This document shows, piece by piece, positions 54,773 through 63,638 of a stretch of 64,000 nucleotides of DNA. Below the pieces are notes generated by a model. It was not told where the DNA came from and made no database searches. It saw only the letters and a program-made list of their open reading frames with translations. The translations under genes and the position numbers were made by a program. The DNA comes from Myxococcales bacterium. Lineage in GTDB: Bacteria > Myxococcota_A > UBA9160 > UBA4427. Numbering within the stretch: the stretch's first letter is position 1; every line of letters starts with the position of its first letter. The stretch covers positions 18,585 to 82,584 of the forward strand of contig JADFNE010000013.1 of assembly GCA_022563535.1 (NCBI GenBank), in the 5' to 3' direction.

Positions 54773-55828
54773 CTAGAACGTGTACACCAACTGTGCCAAG
54801 ATCAGCGCGGAGACGTCTTCGTCTCCAGGTGTTCCGTCGCTGCCTTTGAACCCGTCCGCGTCGATGTCGATCCGGATTTCAGCCTTGGCCTGCAAATGAC
54901 TGGTCAGGGCGTAGTCGCCGGTAGCCGTGATCGAGTATGAACTGTCACTGCTAAAACCGTCCAGGTCCAAAATCCTCACTTCGCCGCGAAGCGCAACGCC
55001 CATGTCGTCGTTCAACGCCATACGCGCAGCTAGTGCGATGCCGTGGATCTGTCCTATATCGTCCGCATCGACCAAGGTGTAGTTGAACCACGCCGAAACG
55101 CTCTCCATGCCGTCGCAAGTGAGCACGAGATCGTAGAAGCCAGTGTCGACTCCGCCCTCGTCGCCCCAGACAATCGTGCCGGTTGCCGACCAATCATCCC
55201 CACTCTTCGAAATCTGAGCGGTCAGAGCTTTCTCGTTGTTGTTGTCGGCTACGGCTCCGGAAATTGTGTCATTCAAAATACCGAGGGCGACTCCAAAGCC
55301 CATGAAATCAGTGCTGAATACTGCACCGACGTTGGTCACCGGTTGAATTTCCCACACCAAGCCGCGAGTAATGTTGAAGTTCGCATTGGTCTGTGGAACC
55401 TCAGCGCCGATCATCGTAGGCAGCAAACCGAGGTCGAGGTTGACGCCATCGCCAACCGGTGCCAGGTAGCTGACATAGGCTGAGAACAGGTTGCCATCGA
55501 GGTCGCCTCCGATCGTGCCCCACTGATAGTCGAGATGGGCACCGCCGCGACTGTCTTCTGTGGCCGCATTGTCGATGGAGATCCAGGCCTGGTCGAGCTG
55601 GAACGAGTTGGTGTTCTCGTACCCACTCAAAGGTTGGCCGCCGGTCTGATTGCCGTCAAACCCCTCAAAGTTGTAGTTGTAGCTTGCAGCTACCCACCCA
55701 TCGATCGAGGTGTTTTCGAGCATGGAAGAGAGCGCATTCCCCTCTTCCTCCTCAGACGCCAGAGCGAATTGCGTAAAGAACAGCAGGCCGGCGATTGCGA
55801 CGGCCACTGTCGTACCAAAAGATCGCAT
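54773..55828 (-). CDS. Outer-membrane beta-barrel porin-like protein
   Basis: 351 aa. A signal peptide (MRSFGTTVAVAIAGLLFF... to FALASEEEE) is followed by amphipathic beta strands, several GDLDGNLFSAYVSY-type turns, and a final AQLVYTF ending in Phe, as for BAM-dependent barrels. WVAASYNYNFEG near the start and DLGLLPTMIGAEV match the BBP2-like outer-membrane proteins in style. The substrate is unknown. The ATG at 55828 follows AGGAGA. Two perfect palindromes lie just upstream. Confidence 0.75.
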   Translation of the reverse strand: MRSFGTTVAVAIAGLLFFTQFALASEEEEGNALSSMLENTSIDGWVAASYNYNFEGFDGNQTGGQPLSGYENTNSFQLDQAWISIDNAATEDSRGGAHLDYQWGTIGGDLDGNLFSAYVSYLAPVGDGVNLDLGLLPTMIGAEVPQTNANFNITRGLVWEIQPVTNVGAVFSTDFMGFGVALGILNDTISGAVADNNNEKALTAQISKSGDDWSATGTIVWGDEGGVDTGFYDLVLTCDGMESVSAWFNYTLVDADDIGQIHGIALAARMALNDDMGVALRGEVRILDLDGFSSDSSYSITATGDYALTSHLQAKAEIRIDIDADGFKGSDGTPGDEDVSALILAQLVYTF

Positions 55829-55850
55829 TACAGTTCTCCTAGAGTTGGCT

Positions 55851-55870
55851 CCCAAAACACATGTTTTGGG
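55851..55870. promoter_or_regulatory. Perfect palindrome in the porin leader
   Basis: CCCAAAAC and GTTTTGGG flank ACAT, 23 bp upstream of the porin ATG. It could be an operator or an mRNA leader hairpin near the ribosome site. Confidence 0.45.
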
Positions 55871-55929
55871 ATGGCACGCTTACATTCGAACCAGTGGGCA
55901 CCAAGGCGCTGGGACCCGGTTGGGACCTA

Positions 55930-55954
55930 CGACCTCATGAATTTCATGAGGTCG
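55930..55954. promoter_or_regulatory. 25-bp perfect palindrome upstream of the porin gene
   Basis: Arms CGACCTCATGAA and TTCATGAGGTCG surround a single T, about 100-125 bp upstream of the porin start. A 12-bp arm match with a one-base centre is strongly non-random. It is too tight to form a normal RNA hairpin loop at full length, so a DNA operator for a dimeric regulator is more likely. Confidence 0.55.
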
Positions 55955-56688
55955 GACTTACAGAGCTGTGGGGGGATTTGTGGAGAGCGGTGATCCGCTC
56001 GAACTTGCCCGGTTTCTGCTGAGAGGCTCACGACGCTGCTGAGCCCGGCTGACCAGCACCGAATATGGGTTTTCTACCTACTATTCTATCTAGAGCATTC
56101 TCCGCGAAACGCTGGGGGAAGGGTTCTCATTGGGATAACGATTTAGCTTTTAATGCCTGTACCGGACCTGACCCTTCTAGGCGTCGATACATCCAGCGTT
56201 CTCGTTCAACGTCTGACCTTCCGTTCCATCCTCAGTCGTTTGGCGATCGGAATGTTCGCGCCATAGGCTGGCGAATTTCTTGGGGTTTGAAAAGGCTTTT
56301 ATACGCTGAAAATTTGCTAAGGGCGAAAATAATGTCGGACTGACCGAGAGTGAGTGTTCAATTATTCACGTAGCTAATAAGACGCATAAATAGTTGGGGA
56401 TCGTTTTCACGCTCTAATGGTGGCGATTTCAACAGATTAAATGCAAGCGGGGCAACGATAATGACACTCGTTACAGGCAAATTCGCTAGATATGTAGTAA
56501 AAATCACACAATATTGATCGTCAGAATTCTGGCGTATGTCTATTCAATCGCATTTTTTTATGCGGTCTTTTACCCATCGTAAGCTCAATAAAAAATCGGC
56601 GCCCGCAGCTCGATCTCTCGAATTTCACTCGATCATCGAAATTGGCTGATTTTCGGCGCGATCCGCGACCGGGGGCATACCAACTCGC
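55955..56688. other. Low-GC non-coding stretch, about 730 bp
   Basis: From about 56080 to 56640 the sequence is clearly AT-richer than its surroundings. Frames present (for example 56065-56343) have poor codon use, no ribosome site and no recognisable product. A short CGCAT/ATGCG hairpin with a T-rich loop lies near 56550. It may hold promoters, decayed foreign DNA or an unrecognised RNA. Confidence 0.5.
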
Positions 56689-57300
56689 TTACGCGCCCCC
56701 GTTCAATTTCGTGCCATGGGCCGCGAGATGGTGTGTCGACAAGGGGGGACGCTCGTCGAGCACGCGGTTGATTTCGTAGATCCGACGGTACCGCGTGTCT
56801 TTGATGACCCAGCGGCCATCTACTTTGAGGTAGCGATCCCAATAGAGTGCAGTCCCGCAGGTGAAGAAGTTGAAATTCATCACCCACATGTTGTCCGCCA
56901 GGTACCAGATCCCCGTGGCTTCGGTTTCGCTCAGCATCTGAATTTCTGGATGATGTCCGTTGTGATGCCCCACCGCTTCGCAGGTGAACGCTTCGCGAAC
57001 GGCTTTGAGGTAGTCGTCTTTGCCCTGAAATTTCCATTCATAGCTGCCCCCTATGAAATGAACCAAGACGTCGTCGTGGAACAGATCGGCGAGTTCTTCA
57101 AAGTTGGCGGTGTCTAGACAGCGGAAGTAGGCGTGCTTCAGCTGTCGAATGGCTTCCATGTCCATCAACATCTGAACCCCGCGGCGAACTTCGTCAGGTC
57201 CTCCATCGGCGATCTCCAAGGGAAGTCCCTCGGTGATCCCCATTTCGGCTTTGGTGAGTTGTCGTGCGGATTTTTCGGCAAGCGAGAGTGTTTCGCTCAT
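56689..57300 (-). CDS. SnoaL-like (NTF2-fold) protein
   Basis: 203 aa. The core (about 45-170) matches the SnoaL-like polyketide-cyclase/dehydratase-type NTF2 fold: DMEAIRQLKHAYFRCLDTANFEELADLFHDDVLVHF, YLKAVREAF with HHNGHHPEIQM, and DGRWVIKDTRYRRIYE. Many such proteins have no known substrate. It flanks the low-GC region and stands alone. Confidence 0.85.
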   Translation of the reverse strand: MSETLSLAEKSARQLTKAEMGITEGLPLEIADGGPDEVRRGVQMLMDMEAIRQLKHAYFRCLDTANFEELADLFHDDVLVHFIGGSYEWKFQGKDDYLKAVREAFTCEAVGHHNGHHPEIQMLSETEATGIWYLADNMWVMNFNFFTCGTALYWDRYLKVDGRWVIKDTRYRRIYEINRVLDERPPLSTHHLAAHGTKLNGGA

Positions 57301-57595
57301 GATGGAATCTCCAGATATTGGGGTTTGAAGCGCTTGAAGACGGGCGCCGTCCCATACGATACGTGGGCCCGGGTGGGCTAGCTAGCAGCCTGCGCAGAAT
57401 CCTGGCTGCGCAATATCCTTCATAGATGGACAATTTCAGTGGAATTGGATTGCCCAATCCCAATCGATCGCGAAGATCGTGCACCGGGTCGCGATGGGCA
57501 AGGAGTGTGCACTCCCGGGTAGAAGGCCGTGCCGGACAAACAGCAACGATGGAGGCATTCAGGTCGGCACGCGATTTGCTCTACCAGCAAACATC

Positions 57596-57763
57596 ATGTG
57601 GATAGAATTCTTGGGGCTGATTTGCTGCGGATGGACGACTTATGAGCTGACCCGGCTCATCACCAGAGGATTGCGCCGCGAGCGCTACAAAAAACCGTCG
57701 ACGCGTTCATTCGGTGCCTGGGATGGGAGCGGGGCGGCGATCGACGTTGAGATTGTCGACTAG
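57596..57763 (+). CDS. Possible small membrane protein, 55 aa
   Basis: The frame starts MWIEFLGLICCGWTTYEL, one hydrophobic helix (about 3-20), followed by a basic RGLRRERYKK segment (inside-positive pattern). No ribosome site is convincing and the tail is low complexity. It could be a small membrane peptide or a chance frame. The spacer to its left (57301-57595) shows nothing else. Confidence 0.3.
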   Translation: MWIEFLGLICCGWTTYELTRLITRGLRRERYKKPSTRSFGAWDGSGAAIDVEIVD

Positions 57764-57874
57764 ATTGTCGACTGACGGGCTCCAACGGGTTTCGTGTTAC
57801 AGTAAAGCGCAACCCGGTCAAACCCCGTTTCGGGCCTGACGACTCGAACAATCGGTTCGCTACGGAGGACACCC

Positions 57875-58354
57875 ATGTCGAGCATGCACGATTTTACGAT
57901 GAGTTCCATCACGGGAGACAAGGTCAATCTCTCGGACTTCGCCGGCCAGATTTGTCTGGTGGTCAACGTCGCGACTCAGTGAGGCCTTACCCCTCAGTAC
58001 GCAGGTCTGCGTACCTTGCACGAAGAGAACAAGGCCAAGGGATTCCAGGTTCTGGCCTTTCCATGCAATCAGTTTGGTGAGCAGGAACCGGGTACCGATG
58101 CGGAGATCCTCGAGTTTGCGACCTCGAAATACGGCGCGACGTTTCCGATGTTTTCCAAAATCGAAGTCAACGGCGATGGTGCGTGTGAACTCTATCAATA
58201 CCTGAAGGCCGGGAATCCCGATGGCGACGGCAACGAAGACATCGCCTGGAATTTCAGCAAGTTTCTGGTCGGAAAAGACGGCGAAGTCTTGTCCCGGTTC
58301 GCTCCGACCGTGACTCCGGAAGAAATCGGAGAGAAGCTCGCGGAACTACTCTGA
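57875..58354 (+). CDS. Selenocysteine-containing glutathione peroxidase
   Basis: 159 aa with an in-frame TGA at codon 36 (57980-57982). The context NVATQ-TGA-GLTPQY matches the GPx active site, where this residue is Sec or Cys. Downstream FPCNQFGEQEPG (Gln) and IAWNFSKFLVGKDG (Trp) complete the catalytic residues. The ATG at 57875 has GGAGG six bases upstream. A bacterial SECIS hairpin follows the TGA directly. Standard gene calling splits the gene and reports only the part after the TGA. The host must have SelA/B/C/D, which are not in the window. Confidence 0.9.
57980..58014 (+). promoter_or_regulatory. Bacterial SECIS element after the GPx TGA
   Basis: The TGA (57980-57982) is followed after 14 nt by a hairpin: GTACGC (57997-58002), loop AGGTCT, GCGTAC (58009-58014). 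The apical sequence GCAGGTCTGC is the same as in the E. coli fdhF SECIS. This directs SelB to insert Sec. Confidence 0.85.
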
Positions 58355-58400
58355 ACCCTCTCGCGTATCGAAACGGGCGTGTAACTGGGATGTGTGATGG

Positions 58401-59723
58401 TTACAAGCCTATGACGTAGGCCGAGCCGGACAGCTCACCGTTGGGGTCGTCGAATTGGGCTCCGACCACGGTGACTTCTCCGTCGACCGCTACCGAGACG
58501 CCAAAGTTGTTCCCCGCGGCTCCGTCATCGGCAGTGAGTTTGCGATCCTGGCTCCACAGCATCGTCATCGTGTCGTAGCGGTAGACGTAGGCCGAGCCCG
58601 ATCGGAAGGCGCTGCCTGCGTCGTTCTGCGCCCCGACCACAATCAAGTTGGTACCAATAGACACCGATCCGCCGAAGAAGTCATCCTCGGAAGCGCCAGC
58701 GTCCGGCGTCAACTTTGCCTCTTGGTCCCATGTTGTGCCATTGAAGCGGTAGACATAGGCCGAGCCGGACTCGGGCCCAGCGCTGTCGCTTCCCCCGGCT
58801 CCAACCACGAGCACGTTTCCCTTCAGCGACACGGATCCGCCGAACAAGTCGTCTGCCGCGCCGTCGGAGGCGACGAGCGCTTGTTCGAAAACCCAGTTCG
58901 AGGTTCCTGAGTCGAAGCGGTAGATATCGACAGAACCCGTGGTGCCGGGACTCGTTTGGAAAGAGTTGAAGCCGTTGTCTCCGATCGCGATCACGCCTCC
59001 GTCCAGGCTGAGTGCGGTGCCAAAACTTCGACTGATGCTGGCGATGGGCACGATTCTCTGTTCCTGGGTCCAGAGCATTGTCATTGCGTCATAGCGGTAC
59101 ATATAGACTACGCCCGAAACAAAAATGAAATTCTCTCCGGGGGCAGCTACGGCGATGACGTCTCCGTCGACGAGGTCTGCTTCGACGGCCACCGCACTGC
59201 CAAAGAAGTCATTTTCGGAAGTGCCCGAGAGCGTCGTCAATTTTTCCTCTTCGACCCAGGCCGAGCCATCGAAGCGGAACACATAGGCCGAGCCGGAATT
59301 AGCAGCGGGGTCGTCGTCCATGTTTGCGCCAACCGCGATCAGGTCGCCGTCGACCGCCAACGCTGCGCCAAAGAAATCGTCCGCCGCGCCATCGGAAGCC
59401 GTGAGCCTCTGCTCCGCGACCCATGTCGCGCCATCGAAGCGGTAGACATAGGCCGAGCCGGAGGAAAAACCATTCTCGTCGTGGCCGACGGCTCCGATCG
59501 TGACCACGTTTGCATCGAGGGCCACCGAACCGCCAAAGAAGTTGCCCGCCGCACCATCCGGGGCAACGAGTTTGCAGTCGAGTCCGGCGCAGCCCGCGTC
59601 ACCGCTGCCGCCACCACCCTCAGCACACGCGCCCGCGCCGAGCAAGACCAGGGCCAAAATGAGTTGTAGTTCGAAGATGTTGTTGAACTTGTCGCCGAAG
59701 CTGCAGTCGAAGGTCCGCGTCAT
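58401..59723 (-). CDS. FG-GAP repeat lipoprotein
   Basis: 440 aa. A lipobox-type signal ends at LLGAGAC (about 27-33). The mature protein is seven or so repeats of about 55 residues of the type DDFFGGSVSL...VGA...GSAYVYRFDG, an FG-GAP/integrin-alpha beta-propeller. It is probably anchored in the outer membrane and exposed outside or to the periplasm. The GSAYVYR-encoding DNA recurs nearly unchanged five or more times, so copy number may vary. Confidence 0.88.
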   Translation of the reverse strand: MTRTFDCSFGDKFNNIFELQLILALVLLGAGACAEGGGGSGDAGCAGLDCKLVAPDGAAGNFFGGSVALDANVVTIGAVGHDENGFSSGSAYVYRFDGATWVAEQRLTASDGAADDFFGAALAVDGDLIAVGANMDDDPAANSGSAYVFRFDGSAWVEEEKLTTLSGTSENDFFGSAVAVEADLVDGDVIAVAAPGENFIFVSGVVYMYRYDAMTMLWTQEQRIVPIASISRSFGTALSLDGGVIAIGDNGFNSFQTSPGTTGSVDIYRFDSGTSNWVFEQALVASDGAADDLFGGSVSLKGNVLVVGAGGSDSAGPESGSAYVYRFNGTTWDQEAKLTPDAGASEDDFFGGSVSIGTNLIVVGAQNDAGSAFRSGSAYVYRYDTMTMLWSQDRKLTADDGAAGNNFGVSVAVDGEVTVVGAQFDDPNGELSGSAYVIGL

Positions 59724-59841
59724 CTGTTGCCCGAAAAAATCAAGGGTTCATCGCACCCCCGACTCTACCGCGCTCGCGCGATCCTCCCTAGCCCGACCTA
59801 TTTTGGAATTTCGAGCGGGATGGGGCCCCCGGAATGCAGAG

Positions 59842-59873
59842 GGGGCGACACCAATTGTTGTAGGTGTCGCCCC
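59842..59873. terminator. GC-rich hairpin left of the tRNA-Thr fragment
   Basis: GGGGCGACACC (59842-59852) pairs perfectly with GGTGTCGCCCC (59863-59873) over a 10-bp loop. It lies 50 bp beyond the tRNA 3' fragment, in the position expected for the original tRNA-Thr terminator before the element inserted. Confidence 0.6.
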
Positions 59874-59922
59874 GTCCACAGGTTCAACGACTTGTAACCA
59901 CTTGCCGGTACTAACTTTAAGC

Positions 59923-59974
59923 TGGAGCTGATGATCCGACTTGAACGGACGACCTGCTCATTACGAGTGAGCTG
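59923..59974 (-). pseudogene. tRNA-Thr 3' fragment (distal attachment site)
   Basis: It matches the last 52 nt of the intact tRNA-Thr at 63874-63949 (anticodon arm through CCA) with one C/T difference, then diverges abruptly. It lacks the D arm and acceptor 5' strand, so it cannot be functional. Confidence 0.85.
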
Positions 59975-60021
59975 ACAGGGCTACTTCGCCTCTACGCTCC
60001 CAGTCGCCCCCAGTCTCTCCC

Positions 60022-60110
60022 GGTACTCCGCCAGTCTCCACCCCATTGAAAACACTAAAGAATGCCTGATGCTCTCAAGTGGAGAGCGCACTGTGGGTAC
60101 TCCGCCAGTC
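60022..60110. repeat. Pair of 15-bp direct repeats near the left attachment site
   Basis: GGTACTCCGCCAGTC occurs at 60022-60036 and 60096-60110, 74 bp apart, between the tRNA fragment and the integrase remnant. This is where tyrosine integrases have arm-type binding sites. Confidence 0.7.
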
Positions 60111-60154
60111 CCCCGGGATACACCCTCGGCTGGCACTAATCGGGCACTAAAATC

Positions 60155-60595
60155 ATGAAAGCAAAACTCAATAATTCGAAGATCTCCCAGCTCCAGAGCG
60201 AGGCGGCCAACAAGGGCAACCCCGCAGAGGGGCATGACAGTCAGACCGAGGGTCTCGGCATCGTGTTGCACCCGTCGGGCAAGGGCGTCTGGCGAATCGA
60301 CTACCGCGATCCGATCAGCGGCAAACGCCGACGAAGAAAGATCGGGAAGTTCCCGGCCGTGACGATCGTCCATGCGAGGCAGGTTGCCTCTGAGAAGTTC
60401 CAGCGGGTAGCACTGGGGTGTAGCTCGTCAGCAAGATTCGGAGATTTGAACAGAACCTGGATCGGCCAAGCAGATGCGCAACTTTGCGAGTCCATAGGCC
60501 GTTTACTACCCTGCGGAGGGGGCTCTCTATCGTGCCATCGTGCGAGGAGCTATCGGTCGGCAGAGGCTGATTTCGAGATTGGGGATGAGGCGTGA
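60155..60595 (+). pseudogene. Truncated tyrosine integrase, DUF4102 domain
   Basis: The first about 85 residues match the DUF4102 arm-binding domain of tRNA-targeting integrases: EGLGIVLHPSGKGVWRIDYRDP then KRRRRKIGKFPAVTIVHARQVASEKF. After about residue 88 the frame continues into unrelated sequence, and the SAM-like and catalytic (R-H-R-Y) domains are absent. The frame ends in a GTGA overlap with the next gene. Confidence 0.75.
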
Positions 60596-63500
60596 CGCGG
60601 GCCGCTGCACTTTTTTTGGCGATCTTCACCGGTTTCACTGGGCTGGTCTACCAAGTCACATGGCAGAAATATCTCGCGACACTGCTCGGCTCCCATAGCG
60701 AAGCGACAGCCGCAGTTCTGGGCATCTTCCTGGGAGGCCTGTCCCTGGGCTACTCGGTCTTCGGGACCGTCACCGAGCGGCTGATCGATCGGGCCGCTGC
60801 GCGCGGGAAGTCTCCGAATCTCTTGCTCGTTTACGGTGGGATCGAGGCCGGCATTGGGATCTACGCATTGGCGTTTCCCTGGCTCTTTCGCAGCGCACTC
60901 TCTATTTCATACATGCTTCCCCATGGCAATCCGGGGATCGGGTTTGCGAGCGACGTCATCCTCGCTGCGCTCTTGATTGGCCCTCCCACCGTGCTGATGG
61001 GCGCCACGATCCCCGTCCTCACCCAGGCTCTCTCACGCAGCATCGAAGATGCCACCCGGTTCCATGCCTTCGTCTATGGACTCAATACGGTCGGAGCATT
61101 CGTGGGTGCACTGGCGGCGGGGTTCTACGTCGTACCGCTCTTTGGCCTGGACGGAACTGTCGTCAGGATGGGGGTGATCAACTTGTTGGCCGGAGCCGGC
61201 TATGCCGCTCTGGGCTTGGGCCTGGGCAACCATGTGGTGGAGGCCTCCGCTGATCCGGAACCCGCCCCTGACGGAGCGGAGATCAGCGGAGGCGCGTTCT
61301 ATCTGCTGGTGGCCCTCTTGATTGGCTTCTCGATGATGACCCTCGAGACGACGCTGATTCGCCTGGCCGGGCTGACCTTCGGATCGTCGCAGTTCACGTT
61401 CTCGATGGTCGTCGCCGCATTCGTGCTCTGCATCGCGATCGGGGGACTCTCGGTTTCGGGGCTTTCGCAGATTTCCAAGAGTGTCCTGGTCGTCGTCATG
61501 TGGGCACTCGTGATGGTTCTCTGGTGGCTCTACTTCCTTCTCCCCCAAGCTCCCTATTGGGTCTTCTTGCTGCGCTCGACCTTTGAGAACACGAATCTTG
61601 CGTTCTACATCTATCACTTCGTGGGCTTCGCGTTGCTCGTTGCGGTGCTCGGTATTCCGGTGTTCTTGTCGGGCATGACCTTGCCCTTGCTCTTCCATCA
61701 CCTGAGGCGCGAGTACGGAGAGCTGGGGGCGTTGGCCGGGCGCCTCTACAGTTGGAACACCGTTGGGTCGCTTCTGGGCGCCTTGATTGGCGGCTACGCT
61801 CTCTTCTTCTGGTTCGATCTGCATCATATCTATCGGTTCGCACTCGCGGCCCTGATCATCTCTGCAGCGATCACGACCATACGCGTATACCGCCTGCGTG
61901 CAGTGCTCGCGGTGGGGATCCTGCCCATCCTGTTCTTCCTCTCGGTTCAACCGCCCTGGTACAGAACGCTTCTTAGCCAGGGGTTGTTTCGCGAGAGTAT
62001 GATGCCCCCAGGCGCTGCCGACGGCTACCAGCTATTCGTCGACCGCTACATATCCCCAGAAGACGTAAAGATACGCTTCCACGAGGACGGGCCCAACACG
62101 ACGGTCACAATCCAGGAGATCAATTTCGACAACGACAAAGAGAACTCATTGACCGTCAGGGTCAACGGGAAATCCGACGGCAACACGATGAGTGATTACG
62201 TCACGATGACGCTTCTGGGAATTCTGCCGGCCATCATGGCGGACGAACACAAGCGCGCATTCGTAATCGGATGGGGGACGGGGATGACCGCCGGCACCCT
62301 CGGCGCCCTCGATGGCGTTGAGGAAGTCGTCGTCGCCGAGATCTCCCCGGCCATCATTCGCTCGGCACCGCTCTTCGATCGCTACAACTACGATGCCTCG
62401 CGCAACCCGAAGATTCACCTGAATCAGGGTGACGCATACCGTGCCCTGACCCGCAGCGAGAAGAAATTCGACATCATCGTGTCCGAGCCCAGCAATCCCT
62501 GGGTAGTCGGTGTCGAGATGCTCTACAGCCGAGAGTTCCTCGAGTTGGCGCGCAGTCGCCTGGCGCCCGGAGGGGTCTACGCGCAATGGTTTCATCGCTA
62601 CGAGACCGACGATGAAACCCTGGATCTCATTCTCCGCACCTATGCCTCGGTATTCGACCATGTATCGGTTTGGGGTGCGCAACCGAAAGACCTGATCATC
62701 TTGGGCCTCTCGGAGAGCGGCCCTGCGCTGGACTTCTATCGACTGCTCGAACGCGCCGGGAAGCCTCCCTACAAAGGGCCGCTGGCGTCGATGGGGATCG
62801 ACCTGCCTTCCAAGCTGATGATCCGTGAGCTGGTGCCGTTCGGTGTCATCCATGCCGCAGGACTCGAAGGGCCCCTCCACACCCTCTATCGTCCTATTCT
62901 GGCCGACATGGCCGGCAAAGCATTCTATCGGCGCGGAGACGCGTATCTTCCCTTTACCGGATTTGGAGAGCCCGCTCGAATTGGCGCCAAAAACTCGATG
63001 TGGAAGCGCTACTCGGATTACGTTGGTGGGCAATTCTCCGACGAAGAGCGACTCGCTGTGATCGACGCGGCCCTCGATCAGATGCGTCCCTTTGCGATCT
63101 CCATGGTGGCCAGGTGGATGACGGAATCGTCCGACTCGCCGGAGTTCAAGATCGCCTATCAAAATGCGTTGGTCTGGCTTCGCGCCAACATCGAGGATTT
63201 GGAAGACCCTGAACAGACGCTGGAAGATCTTCGGATTCTCTATGAGGTCGGTACTCTCGTAAGCGGAGAGAACTCGACGCCTGACGCCGCGTGGCGACTC
63301 TCGCGGGCATTTGCGAGCTACTACTACCATGGTGCACCGTTTAGCGAGCCGGCCCTACGCAGCGCTTGGACTCATTGTCAGAACCAGATCCGCACCGAAG
63401 AAGCCTGCAGATCGAGGGTCGAGATAGAAGCCAAGAACAGCATCGATCTGATGTTCGGGGGCGAAGCGGAGTTCGAGAAATCGGTTCGCAACTGCATGCG

Positions 63501-63618
63501 AGAGGCGAGAGGCGGCGTTGCGCTATGCCAGTACGGTGAGCAGCAGGCCGATCGGCTCTTGCGGGGAGATCTCTCGGGCCTTGAAGGCCCGGTGGGAAAT
63601 CCGCGCTCTCCGTTCTAG
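60592..63618 (+). CDS. Membrane protein fused to a spermidine-synthase-like domain
   Basis: 1,008 aa. The N-terminal about 450 residues hold about 12 hydrophobic helices, in a pattern seen in fused MFS/spermidine-synthase proteins (FTGFTGLVYQVTWQKYLATLLGS). A SpeE-like Rossmann domain (about 480-720) follows: FVIGWGTGMTAGTLGAL, EEVVVAEISPAI and FDIIVSEPSNPWVVGVEMLYS, as in the aminopropyltransferase fold. The C-terminal about 280 residues are helical and unassigned. The polyamine-type active-site residues cannot be confirmed. The start is GTG at 60592, overlapping the integrase remnant. It is the sole large cargo gene of the tRNA-Thr element. Confidence 0.8.
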   Translation: MTRAAALFLAIFTGFTGLVYQVTWQKYLATLLGSHSEATAAVLGIFLGGLSLGYSVFGTVTERLIDRAAARGKSPNLLLVYGGIEAGIGIYALAFPWLFRSALSISYMLPHGNPGIGFASDVILAALLIGPPTVLMGATIPVLTQALSRSIEDATRFHAFVYGLNTVGAFVGALAAGFYVVPLFGLDGTVVRMGVINLLAGAGYAALGLGLGNHVVEASADPEPAPDGAEISGGAFYLLVALLIGFSMMTLETTLIRLAGLTFGSSQFTFSMVVAAFVLCIAIGGLSVSGLSQISKSVLVVVMWALVMVLWWLYFLLPQAPYWVFLLRSTFENTNLAFYIYHFVGFALLVAVLGIPVFLSGMTLPLLFHHLRREYGELGALAGRLYSWNTVGSLLGALIGGYALFFWFDLHHIYRFALAALIISAAITTIRVYRLRAVLAVGILPILFFLSVQPPWYRTLLSQGLFRESMMPPGAADGYQLFVDRYISPEDVKIRFHEDGPNTTVTIQEINFDNDKENSLTVRVNGKSDGNTMSDYVTMTLLGILPAIMADEHKRAFVIGWGTGMTAGTLGALDGVEEVVVAEISPAIIRSAPLFDRYNYDASRNPKIHLNQGDAYRALTRSEKKFDIIVSEPSNPWVVGVEMLYSREFLELARSRLAPGGVYAQWFHRYETDDETLDLILRTYASVFDHVSVWGAQPKDLIILGLSESGPALDFYRLLERAGKPPYKGPLASMGIDLPSKLMIRELVPFGVIHAAGLEGPLHTLYRPILADMAGKAFYRRGDAYLPFTGFGEPARIGAKNSMWKRYSDYVGGQFSDEERLAVIDAALDQMRPFAISMVARWMTESSDSPEFKIAYQNALVWLRANIEDLEDPEQTLEDLRILYEVGTLVSGENSTPDAAWRLSRAFASYYYHGAPFSEPALRSAWTHCQNQIRTEEACRSRVEIEAKNSIDLMFGGEAEFEKSVRNCMREARGGVALCQYGEQQADRLLRGDLSGLEGPVGNPRSPF

Positions 63619-63638
63619 TTTTCAGCAGAAGGGGTCTG

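Noticed and set aside
55873..55889. TGGCAC-like sigma-54 promoter near the porin gene
   Set aside because: The -12 GC element (TTGC) is absent at the required spacing, and the orientation does not fit the porin gene.
56065..56343. 92-aa plus-strand frame in the low-GC region
   Set aside because: No ribosome site, codon use unlike real genes here, and no recognisable features.
57479..57595. N-terminal extension of the small ORF to 57479
   Set aside because: The added 39 residues lack hydrophobic or family features; the ATG at 57596 gives a sensible helix start.
58016..58354. Glutathione peroxidase as a truncated gene or pseudogene
   Set aside because: The frame continues upstream through a single TGA at the known Sec position with a good start and a SECIS, so it is an intact selenoprotein gene.
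58401..59723. Repetitive DNA read as a possible CRISPR array
   Set aside because: The repeats encode FG-GAP propeller units in one open frame, with irregular spacing and no constant repeat/spacer lengths.
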